Shown: piece by piece, positions 1 to 15,100 of the stretch
Position numbering within the stretch: the stretch's first letter is position 1
Layout: each line of letters opens with the position of its first letter
Source of the DNA: Blepharisma stoltei
Lineage: Eukaryota > Ciliophora > Heterotrichea > Heterotrichida > Blepharismidae
DNA length: 64,000 nucleotides
NCBI GenBank assembly: GCA_914767885.1
Contig: CAJZBQ010000044.1
Location: 930,001-994,000 of the forward strand
Direction: 5' to 3'
The notes under the pieces: model-generated
The model's input: only the letters and a program-made list of their open reading frames with translations
The model's database searches: none
What the model was told of the DNA's origin: nothing
Program-made: the position numbers and the translations under genes

Positions 1-167
1 TTATCCCCGGATGTGAGCTTGCGGTCGGAAGCCAGGCATTACGCTACCAGGCCAAATAAAACCCGGCTGGCACATTTAACGCACGCTGCTCTCCTTCCAC
101 AATATTCCTAGACCCTGTCTGGCTACAGGTGTTAATTGGGCAGGTTGGTTCACTAATCATTTTTATA
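1..167. mobile_element. Right end of an IES, probably a SINE-like retroposon
   Basis: GC-richer non-coding DNA runs up to TA 166-167, after which coding resumes with the KPTTQLE motif. Related copies elsewhere show an AATAAGCC join at this place. The left boundary lies outside the window. Confidence 0.6.
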
Positions 168-3100
168 AGCCTACAACTCAGCTTGAATTTATTGATCACT
201 CAAAGACAATCAAAGATTTGCTTACAAACTTAACCCACGCAGTTAAATACAATTTACTCAGATCTCTCAATTCTTGGAAGAATAATGCACAGCTAATATC
301 AGCAACAAAAACTGAAGCTCAAGTCACATTCAGTGTAATGCAAAAGGTATCAATTGCTCCAGAAATCAAATACGAAGAAAATGCAGCAAAGAAAATGCAT
401 TTAAGAGTCTTAACTCTCCAATAATGACGAAAACCGTCTTTATTAAATGAGATACTAATTATTTAGTTAAAAGTTTTATTTCTATTTTAAAAATCAAGAA
501 AAATCAAGAAAAATTAAGATGAATATTTTGTATTTTAAAAGTGCTGGACAAAAAATCTAATTCCATTTAAAAGAACCTAAAAAAATTTAAAGTTTATTAT
601 TCATCAAAATGAGTGCATGTAAGCAAAATCGTCATGTTTGGACTGCATAAAGCATTTGATACTTGGAAACAAAATTTAGTAAAATATGAAGAAGTCGCAG
701 AAATACAAATCTTTATTCCTATTAGCAAGCTTATAGTGATTCCAGAAATCCAATCAGCCCCAACTCTTATTTCCTTAGAAATACAAAAGACTTCTATACT
801 CGCCCTGCCAAGAGTTCTTCCAGAGCTTTCAACAGAGCAACAAATACACGATATGGAGAATAAATATAGACAAAAAGTCCAAATCACCTCACTATCAGCA
901 ATTCTTCCTCCACTTGTTGCACCTGAAATTTCTATTGAGCATAAAGCAGATAAAGTCCAATATTTCTCTTTGTCGAAAAAATCTATTGTGTACCCATTCT
1001 ATCAAGACGAAACTACAAAGAAAATAGGAGCCATTGCAAGGCATTTTTCAGCAGTCTCACAAAAGAGAGAAGAGTTTGCGAAACTTGCTCTATTTAAATG
1101 GTTCTCAAATACTAGAGATAGTGATATCAAGAGGACTTCTAGAACTATTTTCTCTGCATTTGCCAAACCTTTGTCGATGATGCAGTGCTTGATTGATGCA
1201 AAAGTTATTAGATACTCTGAAATAGTTATGAGAAAGCCAAGAATGATGATTGAAGTTAGCCCAATTTATTTAATTAAGATAAATATATTTATGTTTTTTA
1301 TTGCTTAATATACCTTATGTGCTCATAGATAAAGCTAATAGTCATTTCTAAAATGAGGTAACGCTTTTAATTATTTTTGCTCAGAGCCTCATATTTATTT
1401 ATAATAATTGAAGAAACTGATATAGTCAAGAAAAATTCGCATTTATTATCTGAAAAGCCTAAAGACGACCAAAAAATGCAAATGGCTGTTGAAAAGTTAT
1501 ACAGAATAGCCCAACTCAGAAAAATATTGACTGAAGTTGCAATCTTTAGATGGATTAGTCGTGGAATTACTGAGGAGGTAAAAAAGTTAGATTATAAATT
1601 ATTCACAAAGCCATTAACAACAGTTGAGTTTGAGAATTCTATTGAAGAGCACAGATATGCAGCCAAAGTTGTAGCCAAACCAATTGTGATTATAGAAGAA
1701 GTCGAAGAATTGACTCAAAGCCAAAAAGAAATCATGAAAAAATCAATTTATAATTTAGCTAGAATTTTCAGAGGAAATCTTCAAAAAGTTATTAATAGAT
1801 GGAAAATAAACCATCATAAGAAAAATACAGCAATTGCTAAGAGAAAGACAAAGGCAGTTAAAGTCAGATCAGCTCCAAGAAATAGGCCAGTATTCGAAAT
1901 TTTAAATAAGCCTACAACTCAGCTTGAGTTTGTGGACCACTCAAAGAATATCAAAGATTTGCTTACAAACTTAACCCACGCAGTTAAATACAATTTACTC
2001 AAATCTCTTAATTCTTGGAAAAATACTGCAAGACTAATATCAGCAACAAAAACTGAAGCTCAAGTCTCATTCAGTGTAATGCAAAAGGTATCAATTGCCC
2101 CTGAAATCAAATACGAAGAAAATGCAGCAAAGAAGATGTGCATAAGAGCATTAAGCAGAATTGGAATGCTTGGACTAAATAAAGCCTTTGAAACTTGGAA
2201 TCAATATTTAGTTCAATATGAAAAAGCTAATAAGGAAACTCAGATCTTTACTCCTGCAAATAAACTTATTATTACTCCAGAAATTCTATCAGTCCCAACT
2301 CTTGTTTCCTTAGAAATACAAAAGACTTCTATACTCACCCTGCCAAGAGTTCTGCCTGAAATTATCGTTGAGCCTAAAATACAGCATATCCAGCATTTCT
2401 CTTTGTCTAAGAAATCTATTGTTTTCCCACTTTATCAAGATCAAACTGTAAAGAAAATAGGCAGCATTGCCAAGTATCTATCAATAGCAGCTCAAAAGAG
2501 AGATGAATTTACCAAAACTGCTCTCTTTAAATGGTTTACAAAAATTCATGATAACGATGTAAAAGACACTTCTAGGTCTATATTTTCAATATTTGGGAAA
2601 CCTATAGTCATGATTCAATACTCGCTTGACGCTAAAACGGCGATATCTTCAGAAACTATAATAAGAAAGCCAAGGATAATGATAGAAGAAACTGATATAG
2701 TCAAGAAAAATTCGCATTTATTATCTGAAAAGCCTAAAGACGACCAAAAAATGCAAATGGCTGTTGAAAAGTTATACAGAATAGCCCAACTCAGAAAAAT
2801 ATTGACTGAAGTTGCAATCTTTAAATGGATTAGTCGTGGAATTACTGAGGAGGTTAAAAAGTTAGATTATAAATTATTCACAAAGCCTTTAATCACAGTT
2901 GAGTTTGAGAATTCTATTGAAGAGCATAGATATGCAGCCAAAGTTGTAGCCAAACCAATTGTGATTATAGAAGAAGTCGAAGAATTGACTCAAAGCCAAA
3001 AAGAAATCATGAAAAAATCAATTTATAATTTAGCTAGAATTTTCAGAGGAAATCTTCAAAAAGTTATTAATAGATGGAAAATAAACCATCATAAGAAAAA

Positions 3101-6100
3101 TACAGCAATTGCTAAGAGAAAGACAAAGGCAGTTAAAGTCAGATCAGCTCCAAGAAATAGGCCAGTATTCGAAATTTTAAATAAGCCTATAACTCAGCTT
3201 GAATTTGTTGACCACTCAAAGAATATCAAAGATTTACATGCAAACTTAACCCACGCAGTTAAATACAATTTACTCAGATCTTTCAATTCTTGGAAAAATA
3301 CTGCAAGACTAATATCAGCAACAAAATCTGAAGCTCAAGTCTCATTCAGTGTAATGCAAAAGATATCAATTGCCCCTGAAATCAAATATGAAGAAAATGC
3401 AGCAAAGAAGATGTGCATAAGAGCATTAAGCAGAATTGGAATGCTTGGACTAAATAAAGCCTTTGAAACTTGGAAGCAATATTTGGTTCAATATGAAAAA
3501 GCTAATACAGAAACCCATATATTTACTCCTGCAAATAAACTTATTATGACTCCAGAAATTCTATCAGTCCCAACTCTTATTTCCTTAGAAATACAAAAGA
3601 CTTCTATACTCACCCTGCCAAGAGTTCTGCCTGAAATTATCGTTGAGCCTAAAATACAGCATATCCAGCATTTCTCTTTGTCTAAGAAATCTATTGTTTT
3701 CCCACTTTATCAAGATCAAACTGTAAAGAAAATAGGCAGCATTGCCAAGTATCTATCAATAGCAGCTCAAAAGAGAGATGAATTTACCAAAACTGCTCTC
3801 TTTAAATGGTTTACAAAAATTCATGATAACGATGTAAAAGACACTTCTAGGTCTATATTTTCAATATTTGGGAAACCTATAGTCATGATTCAATACTCGC
3901 TTGACGCTAAAACGGCGATATCTTCAGAAACTATAATAAGAAAGCCAAGGATAATGATTGAAGAAACTGATATAGTCAAGAAAAATTCGCATTTATTATC
4001 TGAAAAGCCTAAAGACGACCATTAACATTAATTACTTATATGAAAGTTCACTGTAATTCCCACCTAAGGGCCTACCTCCACCTCTAACTCTCCACTCCCA
4101 CCAATCGTCCACGACTTTAAAAGCTTCACTCCTACAGAAGACGTGCACTTGCTACCTGTGGTCGATGATTTGTGTCACCGTGCTGTACGCAAACTGAGTT
4201 GCCTTTTCCGAAAAATTCAAAGGGTCAAATTTTTGGTCGGGCTGGACCAAAATGGAAATCCAAAGCCAGGGAAGCAATGCCCAGTATCGCGAGAAAAAAA
4301 AGATGGACCAAGTAGTAACTCTTGGTGGGTTGAGCCACTCCTTTCCAATCTGAATACCATTTCCTCAAGAGGTAAAAACCTACGTGCTCTAGACCAAATT
4401 CAACATTGCGCTCAACAAAACCAAGTAAAACCTGGCCGGATATACAATCCGAGCACCAATTTCCCTCCACAAGGTCCTCGCCGCCCTGTCGGATGTCAGC
4501 TGCAGGTGTTTAAAAAAGGCTTGTTCACCATCGCCATTTTAATATATATGCCAAAAGACGACCAAAAAATGCAAATGGCTGTTGAAAAGTTATACAGAAT
4601 AGCCCAACTCAGAAAAATATTGACTGAAGTTGCAATCTTTAAATGGATTAGTCGTGGAATTACTGAGGAGGTTAAAAAGTTAGATTATAAATTATTCACA
4701 AAGCCTTTAACCACAGTTGAGTTTGAGAATTCTATTGAAGAGCACAGATATGCAGCTAAAGTTGTAGCCAAACCAATTGTGATTGTAGAAGAAGTCGAAG
4801 AATTGACTCAAAGCCAAAAAGAAATCATGAAGAAAACTATATGCAATTTGGCAAGAATTTTCAGAGGAAATCTCCAAAAAGTTATCAATAGATGGAAAAT
4901 AAACCATTATAAGAAAAATACTGCGATTGCTAGCTCCTCTGTTCTAGTAAACAAATTTGTATATTTTTTGAGCTTTATTTAAATGGCTGGTTTTGCATAC
5001 ATTGCAAAGAAATTTTAAATTTATTTTTTTTTTTTCATAAAGCTTTAGAAAAAAGGATGAAATTAACTGTTAAAGCATTTCTAGCTAAGAAGGCGATGAA
5101 TTTTTCCCTAGTAGTATTTTTCTACATGAGGAGTAAGAGGAAGACAAAAGCTATTAAAGTCAGATCAGCTCCAAGAAATAGGCCAATATTCGAAATTTTA
5201 AATAAGCCTACAACTCAGCTTGAATTTATTGACCACTCAAAGAATATCAAAGATTTGCTTACAAACTTAACCCACGCAGTTAAATACAATTTGCTCAAAT
5301 CTCTCAATACTTGGAAAAATGCAGCGCGACTCGCCAAAGCCGAGACTGAAATACAAATCTTTATTCCTATTAGCAAGCTTATAGTGATTCCAGAAATCCA
5401 ATCAACCCCAACTCTTATTTCCTTAGAAATACAAAAGACTTCTATACTCGCCCTGCCAAGAGTTCTTCCAGAGCTTTCAACAGAGCAACAAATACACGAT
5501 ATGGAGAATAAATATAGACAAAAAGTCCAAATCACCTCACTATCAGCAATTCTTCCTCCACTTGTTGCACCTGAAATTTCTATTGAGTATAAAGCAAATA
5601 AAGTCCAATATTTCTCTTTGTCGAAAAAATCTATTGTGTACCCATTCTATCAAGACGAAACTACAAAGAAAATAGGAGCCATTGCAAGGCATTTTTCAGC
5701 AGTCTCACAAAAGAGAGAAGAGTTTGCGAAACTTGCTCTATTTAAATGGTTCTCAAATACTAGAGATAGTGATATTAAAGGAGTTTCTAGATCTATTTTC
5801 ACAACGATTATTAAACCTTTGTCTATTATTCAGTGTTTGATTGATGAAAAACCTATTAGATACTCAGAAGCATTGATCAAAAAGCCAAGGATTGTTATTG
5901 AAGAAATGGATATCGTAAAGAAAAATTCGCATTTATTATCTGAAAAGCCAAAAGATGATCAAAAAATGCAAATGGCTGTAGATAAGCTATTTAGCATTGC
6001 AAAAGCAAGAAAACTGATGAGTGAAGTTGCAATATTTAAATGGATTAGTTGCGAAGTTTCTGAAAATAAAGAAAAATTGTATTATTGTCTCCTAACAAAA

Positions 6101-9100
6101 CCAATAACTACGATAGAAAAAGAATCCTCTGTAAATTCATCTATAAATATAATTTTGTCAAAGCCAATTGTAATAATTGAGGAAATAGAAGAATTAAATG
6201 ACAGCCAAAAAGAAATGATGAAGAAAACTATTTTGAACTTAGCCAGAATTTTCAGAGGCAATCTCCAAAAAGTTATAAATAAATGGAAAGTTAATCATCA
6301 TAAGAAAAATACTGTAATTGCTAACTTATTACTATAAAAGTAATTCAAAAAATAAAATAATTATCAAATATTAAAAAAACAAAAAAATTTTTTTTATAAA
6401 ATTTAGATCATGTGAGGTAAGAGAAAGACAAAAGCTGTCAAAGTAAGATCAGCACCTAGGAATCGACCTGTATTTACTGTATTAAGTAAACCAACAACTC
6501 AGCTTGAACTTATAGACCACTCAAAGACGATCAAAGATCTCCTTGTAAACATAACACACGCAGTCAAATATAACCTACTCAAATCTCTTAACTCGTGGAA
6601 AACGGCTGTGCAGCTAATAAAAGCAACAAAATCTGAAGCTAAAAAATCATTCAGCATTACTCAAAAGCTTTCAATTGCTCCAGAAATAATTTTCGAAGAG
6701 GCAAATCCCCAAGTCAAAGTCTTTTTCCCTGCCAAAAAACTTATTGTGACTCCACAAATCGAATCAATCCCTATCCTTATCTCATTAGAAATTCAAAAAT
6801 CTTCCGTCTTAATTGCACCAAGAGTTTTGCCAGATTTCCTAACAGAACAAAAAATCCATGATATGGAAAATAAGCATAAGCAATCAGTCCAAGTAGTCTC
6901 GTTATCAGCAGTTCTTCCTCCTGTTGTTGTGCCTGAAATCCTATTAGAACCAGAAATCCAGCATTTTTCATTATCTAAGAAATCGATTGTGTTCCCACTC
7001 TATCAGGATGAAGCTATAAAGAAACTGGCTCCTTATCAAATGACCGTGTACTGCAGCATTTCTTCAGGAAATTCTGTCAAAATTGATCACGAATAAGAAA
7101 CTTCGATCAGATTCCTTTGCTAAAATGCACTCTATCAAAAGTACACAATAATTGGGGGCCTTCACCCAAAAACTCGGTAGCCTCGCAAGACATCTTTCAT
7201 TAATCTCACAAAAAAGAGAAGAGTTTGCAAAACTGGCTCTATTTAAATGGTTCTCAAGTATCCGTAGCAATGACATAAAAGGAACTTCCCGGTCTATTTT
7301 CTCAGTATCTTCAAAGCCTTTGTGTATAATTCAGCAAGCTACAGAGCCATCTTTAGTAAGCTTACTACCAACTCTAACGAACTTAAGCCATATTGCAAAA
7401 TTCAGCTTATTTAAAGCATTTTCTTCATGGAAAAACTCAGAACCACTTAAGCCAGAAACTAAATTATCATTTACAATTCTATCAAAACTCTCAGTTATTC
7501 CTGAAATAGTATTTGAAGACAATAAATCCTACCAAAAACTGCATTTGAACGTCCTCAATAAAATCGCTAAATTAAGCTTGTTTAAAGCATTTGAGATCTG
7601 GAGACAAAGTATGGTAGAATTTGAAGAAATCGAAGAAATTGTGTCAACAACTAAAGCTTCACAAGAAAGAAAAGTATTTTTGCCTAAAGCCAAGGTCTTT
7701 GTTGTGCCTTGCTTAGATTTCGAGGCTTCGGTTATGATTAAAACATCACAGGCTATGAGCAAGCCAATAAGCCAGCCAGAGGTTGTAGATTTCTTAAGTA
7801 ATTTCACGAAAGCTTGTTTAGGGAACTTGAAGCATGTGTCGAACATAAAATTAAGACAAGCCTTTAATAAGTGGAAAAATGAGACTGACTTAGAAAGTGA
7901 TGAGTTTCTGTCTGCGGCTGCGAAAAAATGGGCATTAAAAGGAAAACCATCAGAGCCACAAAGCAAAGAAATGGAGACTATAGTTCATTTCTTAAATCAG
8001 ACACAAGAAACTAGAAGCCAGCTACCTGAGCGTGCTCTATTTAAATGGATTGGCTATAAGCTTGCAGGTCTATCTGATCAGTTTACTTATAAATTGCAAT
8101 ATAAGCCTTTGGTCGCCTTAGAAATCGATTATGAATTTGAAAAGAAAATTAAAAAATATTCAGAAATTAGAAAGCCTTTAATAATGATAGAAGAAACTGA
8201 CATAATCAAGAAAAATTCACAATTTTTGTCTGGAAAGCCAAGGTTTGATAATGAAAAAATGAGCATGGCTGTTGAAAAATTATTCAAAATAGCTCAGCTT
8301 AGAAAAATTTTTACTGAAGTTGCAATCTTTAAGTGGATTAATAGAGGGGTTACTGAAAAAGCCATTAGGCAGGATTATAAATTGTTCACAAAGCCTTTAA
8401 CAGCTATTTATATTGAGAACTCAGTTGAGGAATTTAGACATTCAGAAAAAGTTTTAGCAAAGCCTATTGTAATTATTGAAGAAATCGAAGAATTGACTCA
8501 AAGCCAGAAAGAAATGATGAAGAAAACTATTTTGAACTTAGCCAGAATTTTCAGAGGCAATCTCCAAAAAGTTATAAATAGATGGAAAATTAATCACCAC
8601 AAGAAAAATACGGCAATTGCTAATTATCCCTTTCAAGCGAGCAAGGGTTTTCAGCTCCCTCATGAATGAAACGATTATTTAAAATAAATTTTTTTTTTTT
8701 AAAAATCTCAATTTGAACAAAAATCTAATTTGTTTTATTTATGCTTAGAATTTAGCATTAAAGTTTTAATAGAATTAGCTAAAAAATATTATTATAAAAT
8801 TATTAAATATAAATAAATAATTTTTGGTTCAGTTTAAAGATGATTTATTTTCACAAAAAAAACAATGGCTTCTCTTTGTTGTAATGCGTAGGATTAAGAG
8901 AAAGACAAAGGCAGTTAAAGTCAGATCAGCTCCAAGAAATAGGCCAGTATTCGAAATTTTAAATAAGCCTACAACTCAACTTGAATTTATTGACCACTCA
9001 AAGAATATCAAAGATTTGCTTACAAACTTAAACCATGCAGTTAAATACAATTTACTCAGATCTCTTAATTCTTGGAAGAATACTGCACAGCTAATATCAG

Positions 9101-12100
9101 CAACAAAAACTGAAGCTCAAGTCTCATTCAGTGTAATGCAAAAGATATCAATTGCCCCAGAAATCAAATACGAAGAAAATGTAGCAAAGAAGATGTGCAT
9201 AAGAGCTTTAACTCCCCCTTTAAATTGGAAAAAAATTCTGTTCCAAATCAAAAGGGAATAATTTTTTTAAAAAAACATTTTATATTTTTAAAATTTTTAA
9301 AAAATTAAAAGAATATAAAATTTTATCCAATATTTTTGAATTTTAACTTATTTTTATAAAGAATGAATTAATTTTTATTTTTATAAAGAATTAATTTAAA
9401 AGATTAATCGATTCAGTGTTTAAATTGTTTAAATAATATTTTACTTGAACTTTAACGATAAATTAGGTCAAAACTAATTTTATAAAATTCATATTGTTTT
9501 TTCCTATTGAGATTTGAAGGGTTGTTAAAGTACCTGAAAAATGGAAATTTTAGCTATTTTTGTTCCAATTTAAAGGATGGGGGAGTAAACAAACTTGTTT
9601 TGCTTGGACTAAATAAAGCACTTGATACTTGGAAACAAAATTTAGCTAAAAATGAAGAATTAGCTGCAGAAATCAAAATATTTACACTTGCTAGCAAGCT
9701 TATAATGATTCCAGAAATCCAATCAGTCCCAACTCTTATTTCCTTGGAAATACAAAAGTCTTCAGCCCTTAGACCACAAATAGTTTTGCCAGAGTTTTTG
9801 ACAGAGCAACAAATCTATAGCATAGGAAATAGACATAAGCAAAGAGATCAAACTATATCATTGTCCGTACTTCTTCCTCCAGTTTTATCTCCTGAGATTC
9901 TCGTTGAACATAAAATGCAGGATTTTCAATATTTCTCCTTGTCTAAATCAGCTCCAATTAATTGCAAACATTTTCTGTTATTTTTATTTATTTTCTAAAA
10001 ATAATTGTTTTTCCTGAAATAAAAAATTATTTATAAATTTAATTTCAAAATACCATATAAATTTAATTTTTAAATTGCTCTTTAATTTAATGTTATTATT
10101 AAATTGGTGAGATTAACAAATCTATTGTGTTCCCATTCTATCAAGAAGAGACCACAAAGAAACTAGGAGCCATTGCAAGGCATCTTTCTGCAGTCTCACA
10201 AAAGAGAGAAGAGTTTGCGAAACTTGCTCTATTTAAATGGTTCTCAAATACTCATGAAAGCGATATTAAAGGGGTTTCTAGAACTATTTTCACTGCACTT
10301 ATTAAACCTTTATCGATTATTCAGTGTGTATTTGACATAAAGCCGATTAGATACTCAGAAACAGTAATAAGAAAATCTAGGATTGTTATTGATTATATAA
10401 GCTTAAATTAGATTATAGGTCTCTGGAGATTATTTTGGCTCCTCGCTGCCCAAACTGGTTTCGGGCTCAAGGTTGCCCTAAGCGCTGGCGCCACACCATT
10501 TTCTTGTGGAAGTTCAACATCTCTAGAGGAGGCTCACCCCGCCATGCTCTGGCCAGCTGTGCGGTAAAGGACTCTCTTAGCCCTGCAGCGCTTAAGACAT
10601 GGGAAAAACGCCCAATGCATCCATCTGAATATTTTGCCTTTATCAGGCATGAAATTGCTTCCCAGAAGTATGAGCCAATTTTACGCCTTCGATTTTTCGT
10701 TGTGGAACAAGTAAAAAAGCCTGCCATAGAGTTCCGAAAACTAAAAAGCAACCCTGAACTTCATAAAATTATGGAATTCACTTACCTGGCGCAGAGATTT
10801 ACTCGCCAGTCGCCTGAATCCATACTCAACCGGTTATCTTTTAAAAAGCAGGATTGTTATTGAAGAAATGGATATAGTAAAGAAAAACTCTCATTTATTG
10901 TCTGAAAAGCCAAAAGATGACCAAAAAATGCAAATGGCTGTTGATAAGCTATTTAGCATTGCAAAAGTAAGAAAATTGATGAGTGAAGTTGCATTATTTA
11001 AATGGACTAGTTGCGAAGTTTCTGAAAACAGAGAAAAAGTGCATTATTGTCTACTAACAAAACCGCTAACGACAATAGAAAAAGAATCCTCTGTAAAATC
11101 ATCTATAAATACAGCAAGCGCTTTGTCAAAACCAATTGTAATAATTGAGGAAGTAGAAGAATTAAGTGATAGCCAAAAAGAAAAGATGAAGAAAACTATT
11201 TTTAACTTAGCCAGAATTTTCAGAGGCAACCTCCAAAAAGTTATAAATAAATGGAAAATTAACCACCACAAGAAAAATACTGCAATTGCTAACTCTTTAT
11301 TTTAGTGGGCGAGCAAAAAACCATTAAAAAATAGTCCAAGCCTCCTTAGGGCTCGAGCTATATTTTTCGAGAAAAACTCTTTAGCGACAATATAAATTGA
11401 TTTTTACTTCCCAATTTTTTCAGAATGGATTTTTTAAACTTTTAAAAAAGTCAAAAAAAATGTCCCTCTCTTCGAAAGTGAGCAAAATATCTTTACTTGC
11501 TAATGGATGAGTGGGTTAAGAGGAAGACCAAAGCTGTAAAAGTAAGATCAGCTCCAAGAAATAGGCCTGTATTTGAATTGCTAACTCCCCCCCCCCTCCG
11601 TGAGCGAACAAAACCATTAGAAAAATCGCCATTTTTTGACCAAAAACCCACCCTCCGTGAGCGAACAAAAATTTTTTTAATAGAAAAAATTTTAATGGAA
11701 AAAAAATTTGATATATAAGTGATAATTAGTATAATGAAAATCTAGAGCTAATTCTGTTTAAATTTTAAACAAATTGCGTTTTAAAACATAAATTTTGCAA
11801 ATTAAATTAATATTTGCTTCCCAATTTTTGCAAATTAGGATTTTTTTAAATTTCGAAAAAAATATTTTTTATAAAATTTATATATAAATTTTTTTTAAAA
11901 AAAAAAAATTAACCCCCCTCCGTGAGTGAACAAAATTTTTTTGTTCGCTCACGGAGGGGGGGGGGGAGTAAGTAAACCGACAACTCAGCTCGAATATATT
12001 GATCATTCAAAGACCATCAAAGATTTACTTACTAACTTAAATCACGCAGTAAAATACAATTTATTAAAATCTCTCAACTCCTGGAAAAATGCTGCACAAT

Positions 12101-15100
12101 TAAAGAGAGCCGCGAAAACTGAATCCCAAAAGTCGTTTAGCATAGCTCAAAAGCTCTCAATTATTCCAGAAATTAAATACGAAGAAGAAAACATCGCAAA
12201 GAAAATGCATTTGAGAGCCCTAAATAGAATTGCGCTTTTCAGACTCTACAAAGCTTTTGATAGATGGACAAAAGAGCCAGTAGAGTTTGAAGAAGTCGAA
12301 GAAGTCACGACAACAGTCACCACCAAAACCAAATCTGCTCCAGACGCTCAAGTAATTTTTGCTGCTTTATCAAAAGTCCCTGTAATCCCAATTATCCAAT
12401 ATGAAAATAAAGCAGATATTTTAGCACAAAAACTTCATCTAAAAGCACTAAACAAAATCATTATGTTCAGCCTCTACAAAGCATTTGATGCATGGAAACA
12501 AAACTCTGTAGAATACGAAGAATTCGAAGAAGTTGTCACAGAAATCACCAAAATCAAAGCTTCTCCTGTATCAAGAAAAGTCTTTACCCCTGTCAGCAAG
12601 GTCATTGTGATTCCTTGCTTTGGTTTTGAAGCTAAAGAGCGCACATTGACTCTCCAAAGATTTTTAACCATGAGCAAGCCAATCCTTCTTCCAGAAATTG
12701 TAGATTTCTTAAGCACCTTCACAAAAGCCTGCTTAGGAAATTTGAAACATATGTCAAGAATTAAGCTTAGACAAGCTTTTAGCACCTGGAAAGAGGCCAC
12801 TGACTTTGAAAACGATGAAATATTATCAGCAGCTGTCAAAAGAAGGTTCTTGAAAGGAAAACCATCTAAGCCTAGAAGCCAAAAAATGGACTCTATAGTC
12901 AATTATCTATTCCAAATACAAGAAACACGAAGCCAATTACTTAATCGTGCTTTATTTAAGTGGCTCGGCTATAAAGCTGCAGATCTGTCTAATCAATTTA
13001 CCTATATACCTCTATTAAAGCCATTTATTACCCCTGAAATTGATTATTCAATTGATGTAAAAGCAATAAAATACTCAGAAATGATACTTAGGAAGCCAAG
13101 AGTCATGATTGAAGAAATGGACGAAATAAAGAAGCATAGACATTTATTGTATGAAGAACCAAAATCTGATGACGATAAAATGAAGATGGCTGTAGATAAA
13201 TTATATAGAATTGCAAATGCAAGAAAATTGATGAGCGAAGTCGCTATATTTAAATGGATTAGTTATGGAGTTTCTGAAGACAGGATTAAGATGAGCTATA
13301 AATTGTTTACTAAGCCTTTGACTACAATTGAAATGGAACACTCTGTAAAAGCTGAAATAAGTACAGAAAAAATTCTTTTAAAGCCTATTGCAATGATTGA
13401 GGAAGTGGAAGAATTGAGTAGCGGCCAAAAAGAAATCATGAAGAAGACTGTATTGAGTTTGGCGAGAATTTTCAGAGGAAATCTTCAAAAAGTTATTAAT
13501 AGATGGAAAATTAATCACCATAAGAAAAATACTGCAATTGCTAACCCCGGCTCTGGCTTTGGATAGGGCTCTAATGATAGGCATCAGGACAGTCTAAGCA
13601 AAATTAAAAATTCCAATTCGTAAAAATTGAAAATAAAAACTTATTACAATTGTAAATTATTGTTTTAGAAATGTAAGCTAAAATTTAATAGAATAATAGA
13701 TATTTTATTATAAAAATTGCCAAAATTTTTCTCCAGTATTATATATTTTTCGAATGGTTCTGCTTGTTTTAAAATGAGGGAAGTAAGAGAAAGACCAAAG
13801 CTGTAAAAGTAAGATCAGCTCCAAGAAATAGGCCTGTATTTGAATTGCTAAGTAAACCGACAACTCAGCTCGAATATATTGATCATTCAAAGACCATCAA
13901 AGATTTACTTACTAACTTAAATCACGCAGTAAAATACAACTTATTAAGATTTCTCAACTCCTGGAAAAGTGCTGCACAATTAAAGAAAGCCGCGAAAACT
14001 GAAGCCCAAAAGTCGTTTAGCATAGCTCAAAAGCTCTCAATTATTCCAGAAATTAAATACGAAGAAGAAAGCATCGCAAAGAAAATGCATTTGAGAGCTC
14101 TAAATAGAATTGCGCTTTTCAGACTCTACAAAGCTTTTGATAGATGGACAAAAGAGCCAGTAGAGTTTGAAGAAGTCGAAGAAGTCACGACAACAGTCAC
14201 CACCAAAACCAAATCTGCTCCAGACGCTCAAGTAATTTTTGCTGCTTTATCAAAAGTCCCTGTAATCCCAATTATCCAATATGAAAATAAAGCAGATATT
14301 TTAGCACAAAAACTTCACCTAAAAGCACTCAATAAAATCATTATGTTCAGCCTCTACAAGGCATTTGACGCATGGAAACAAAACTCTGTAGAATACGAAG
14401 AATTCGAAGAAGTTGTCACAGAAATTACCAAAATCAAAGCATCCCCTGTATCAAGAAAAGTCTTTACCCCTGCTAGCAAGCTTCTCATTACTCCTGAAAT
14501 TGATTATTCAATTGATGTAAAAGCAATAAAATACTCAGAAATGATACTTAGGAAGCCAAGAGTCATGATTGAAGAAATGGACGAAATAAAGAAACATAAG
14601 CATTTGCTGTCTATAGAACCAAAACCTGATGATGATAAAATGAAGATGGCTGTAGACAAATTATATAGAATTGCAAATGCAAGAAAACTGATGAGTGAAC
14701 TTGCAATCTTTAAATGGATTAGTTGTGGAGTTTCTGAAAAGAGTGCTAAGGAGAGCTATAAATTGTTCACAAAACCTTTAACAATAATTGAAGTAGAAAA
14801 TTATGTTGAGGAATCAAGATATGCAGAAAAAATTTTAATTAAGCCTATAGTAATGATTGAGGATGTAGAAGAATTGAGTAGCGGCCAAAAAGAAATCATG
14901 AAGAAGACTGTATTGAGTTTGGCGAGAATTTTCAGAGGAAATCTTCAAAAAGTTATTAATAGATGGAAAATTAATCATCATAAGAAAAATACTGCAATTG
15001 CTAAGAGAAAGACCAAGGCTGTAAAAGTAAGATCAGCTCCAAGAAATAGGCCTGTATTCACATTGCTAAGTAAACCAACAACTCAGCTCGAATTTAATGA

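Noticed and set aside
10435-10863. 142-codon ORF inside the retroposon at 10389-10859
   Set aside because: No family is recognisable, related copies do not conserve the frame, and its end runs into the target duplication of the host gene.
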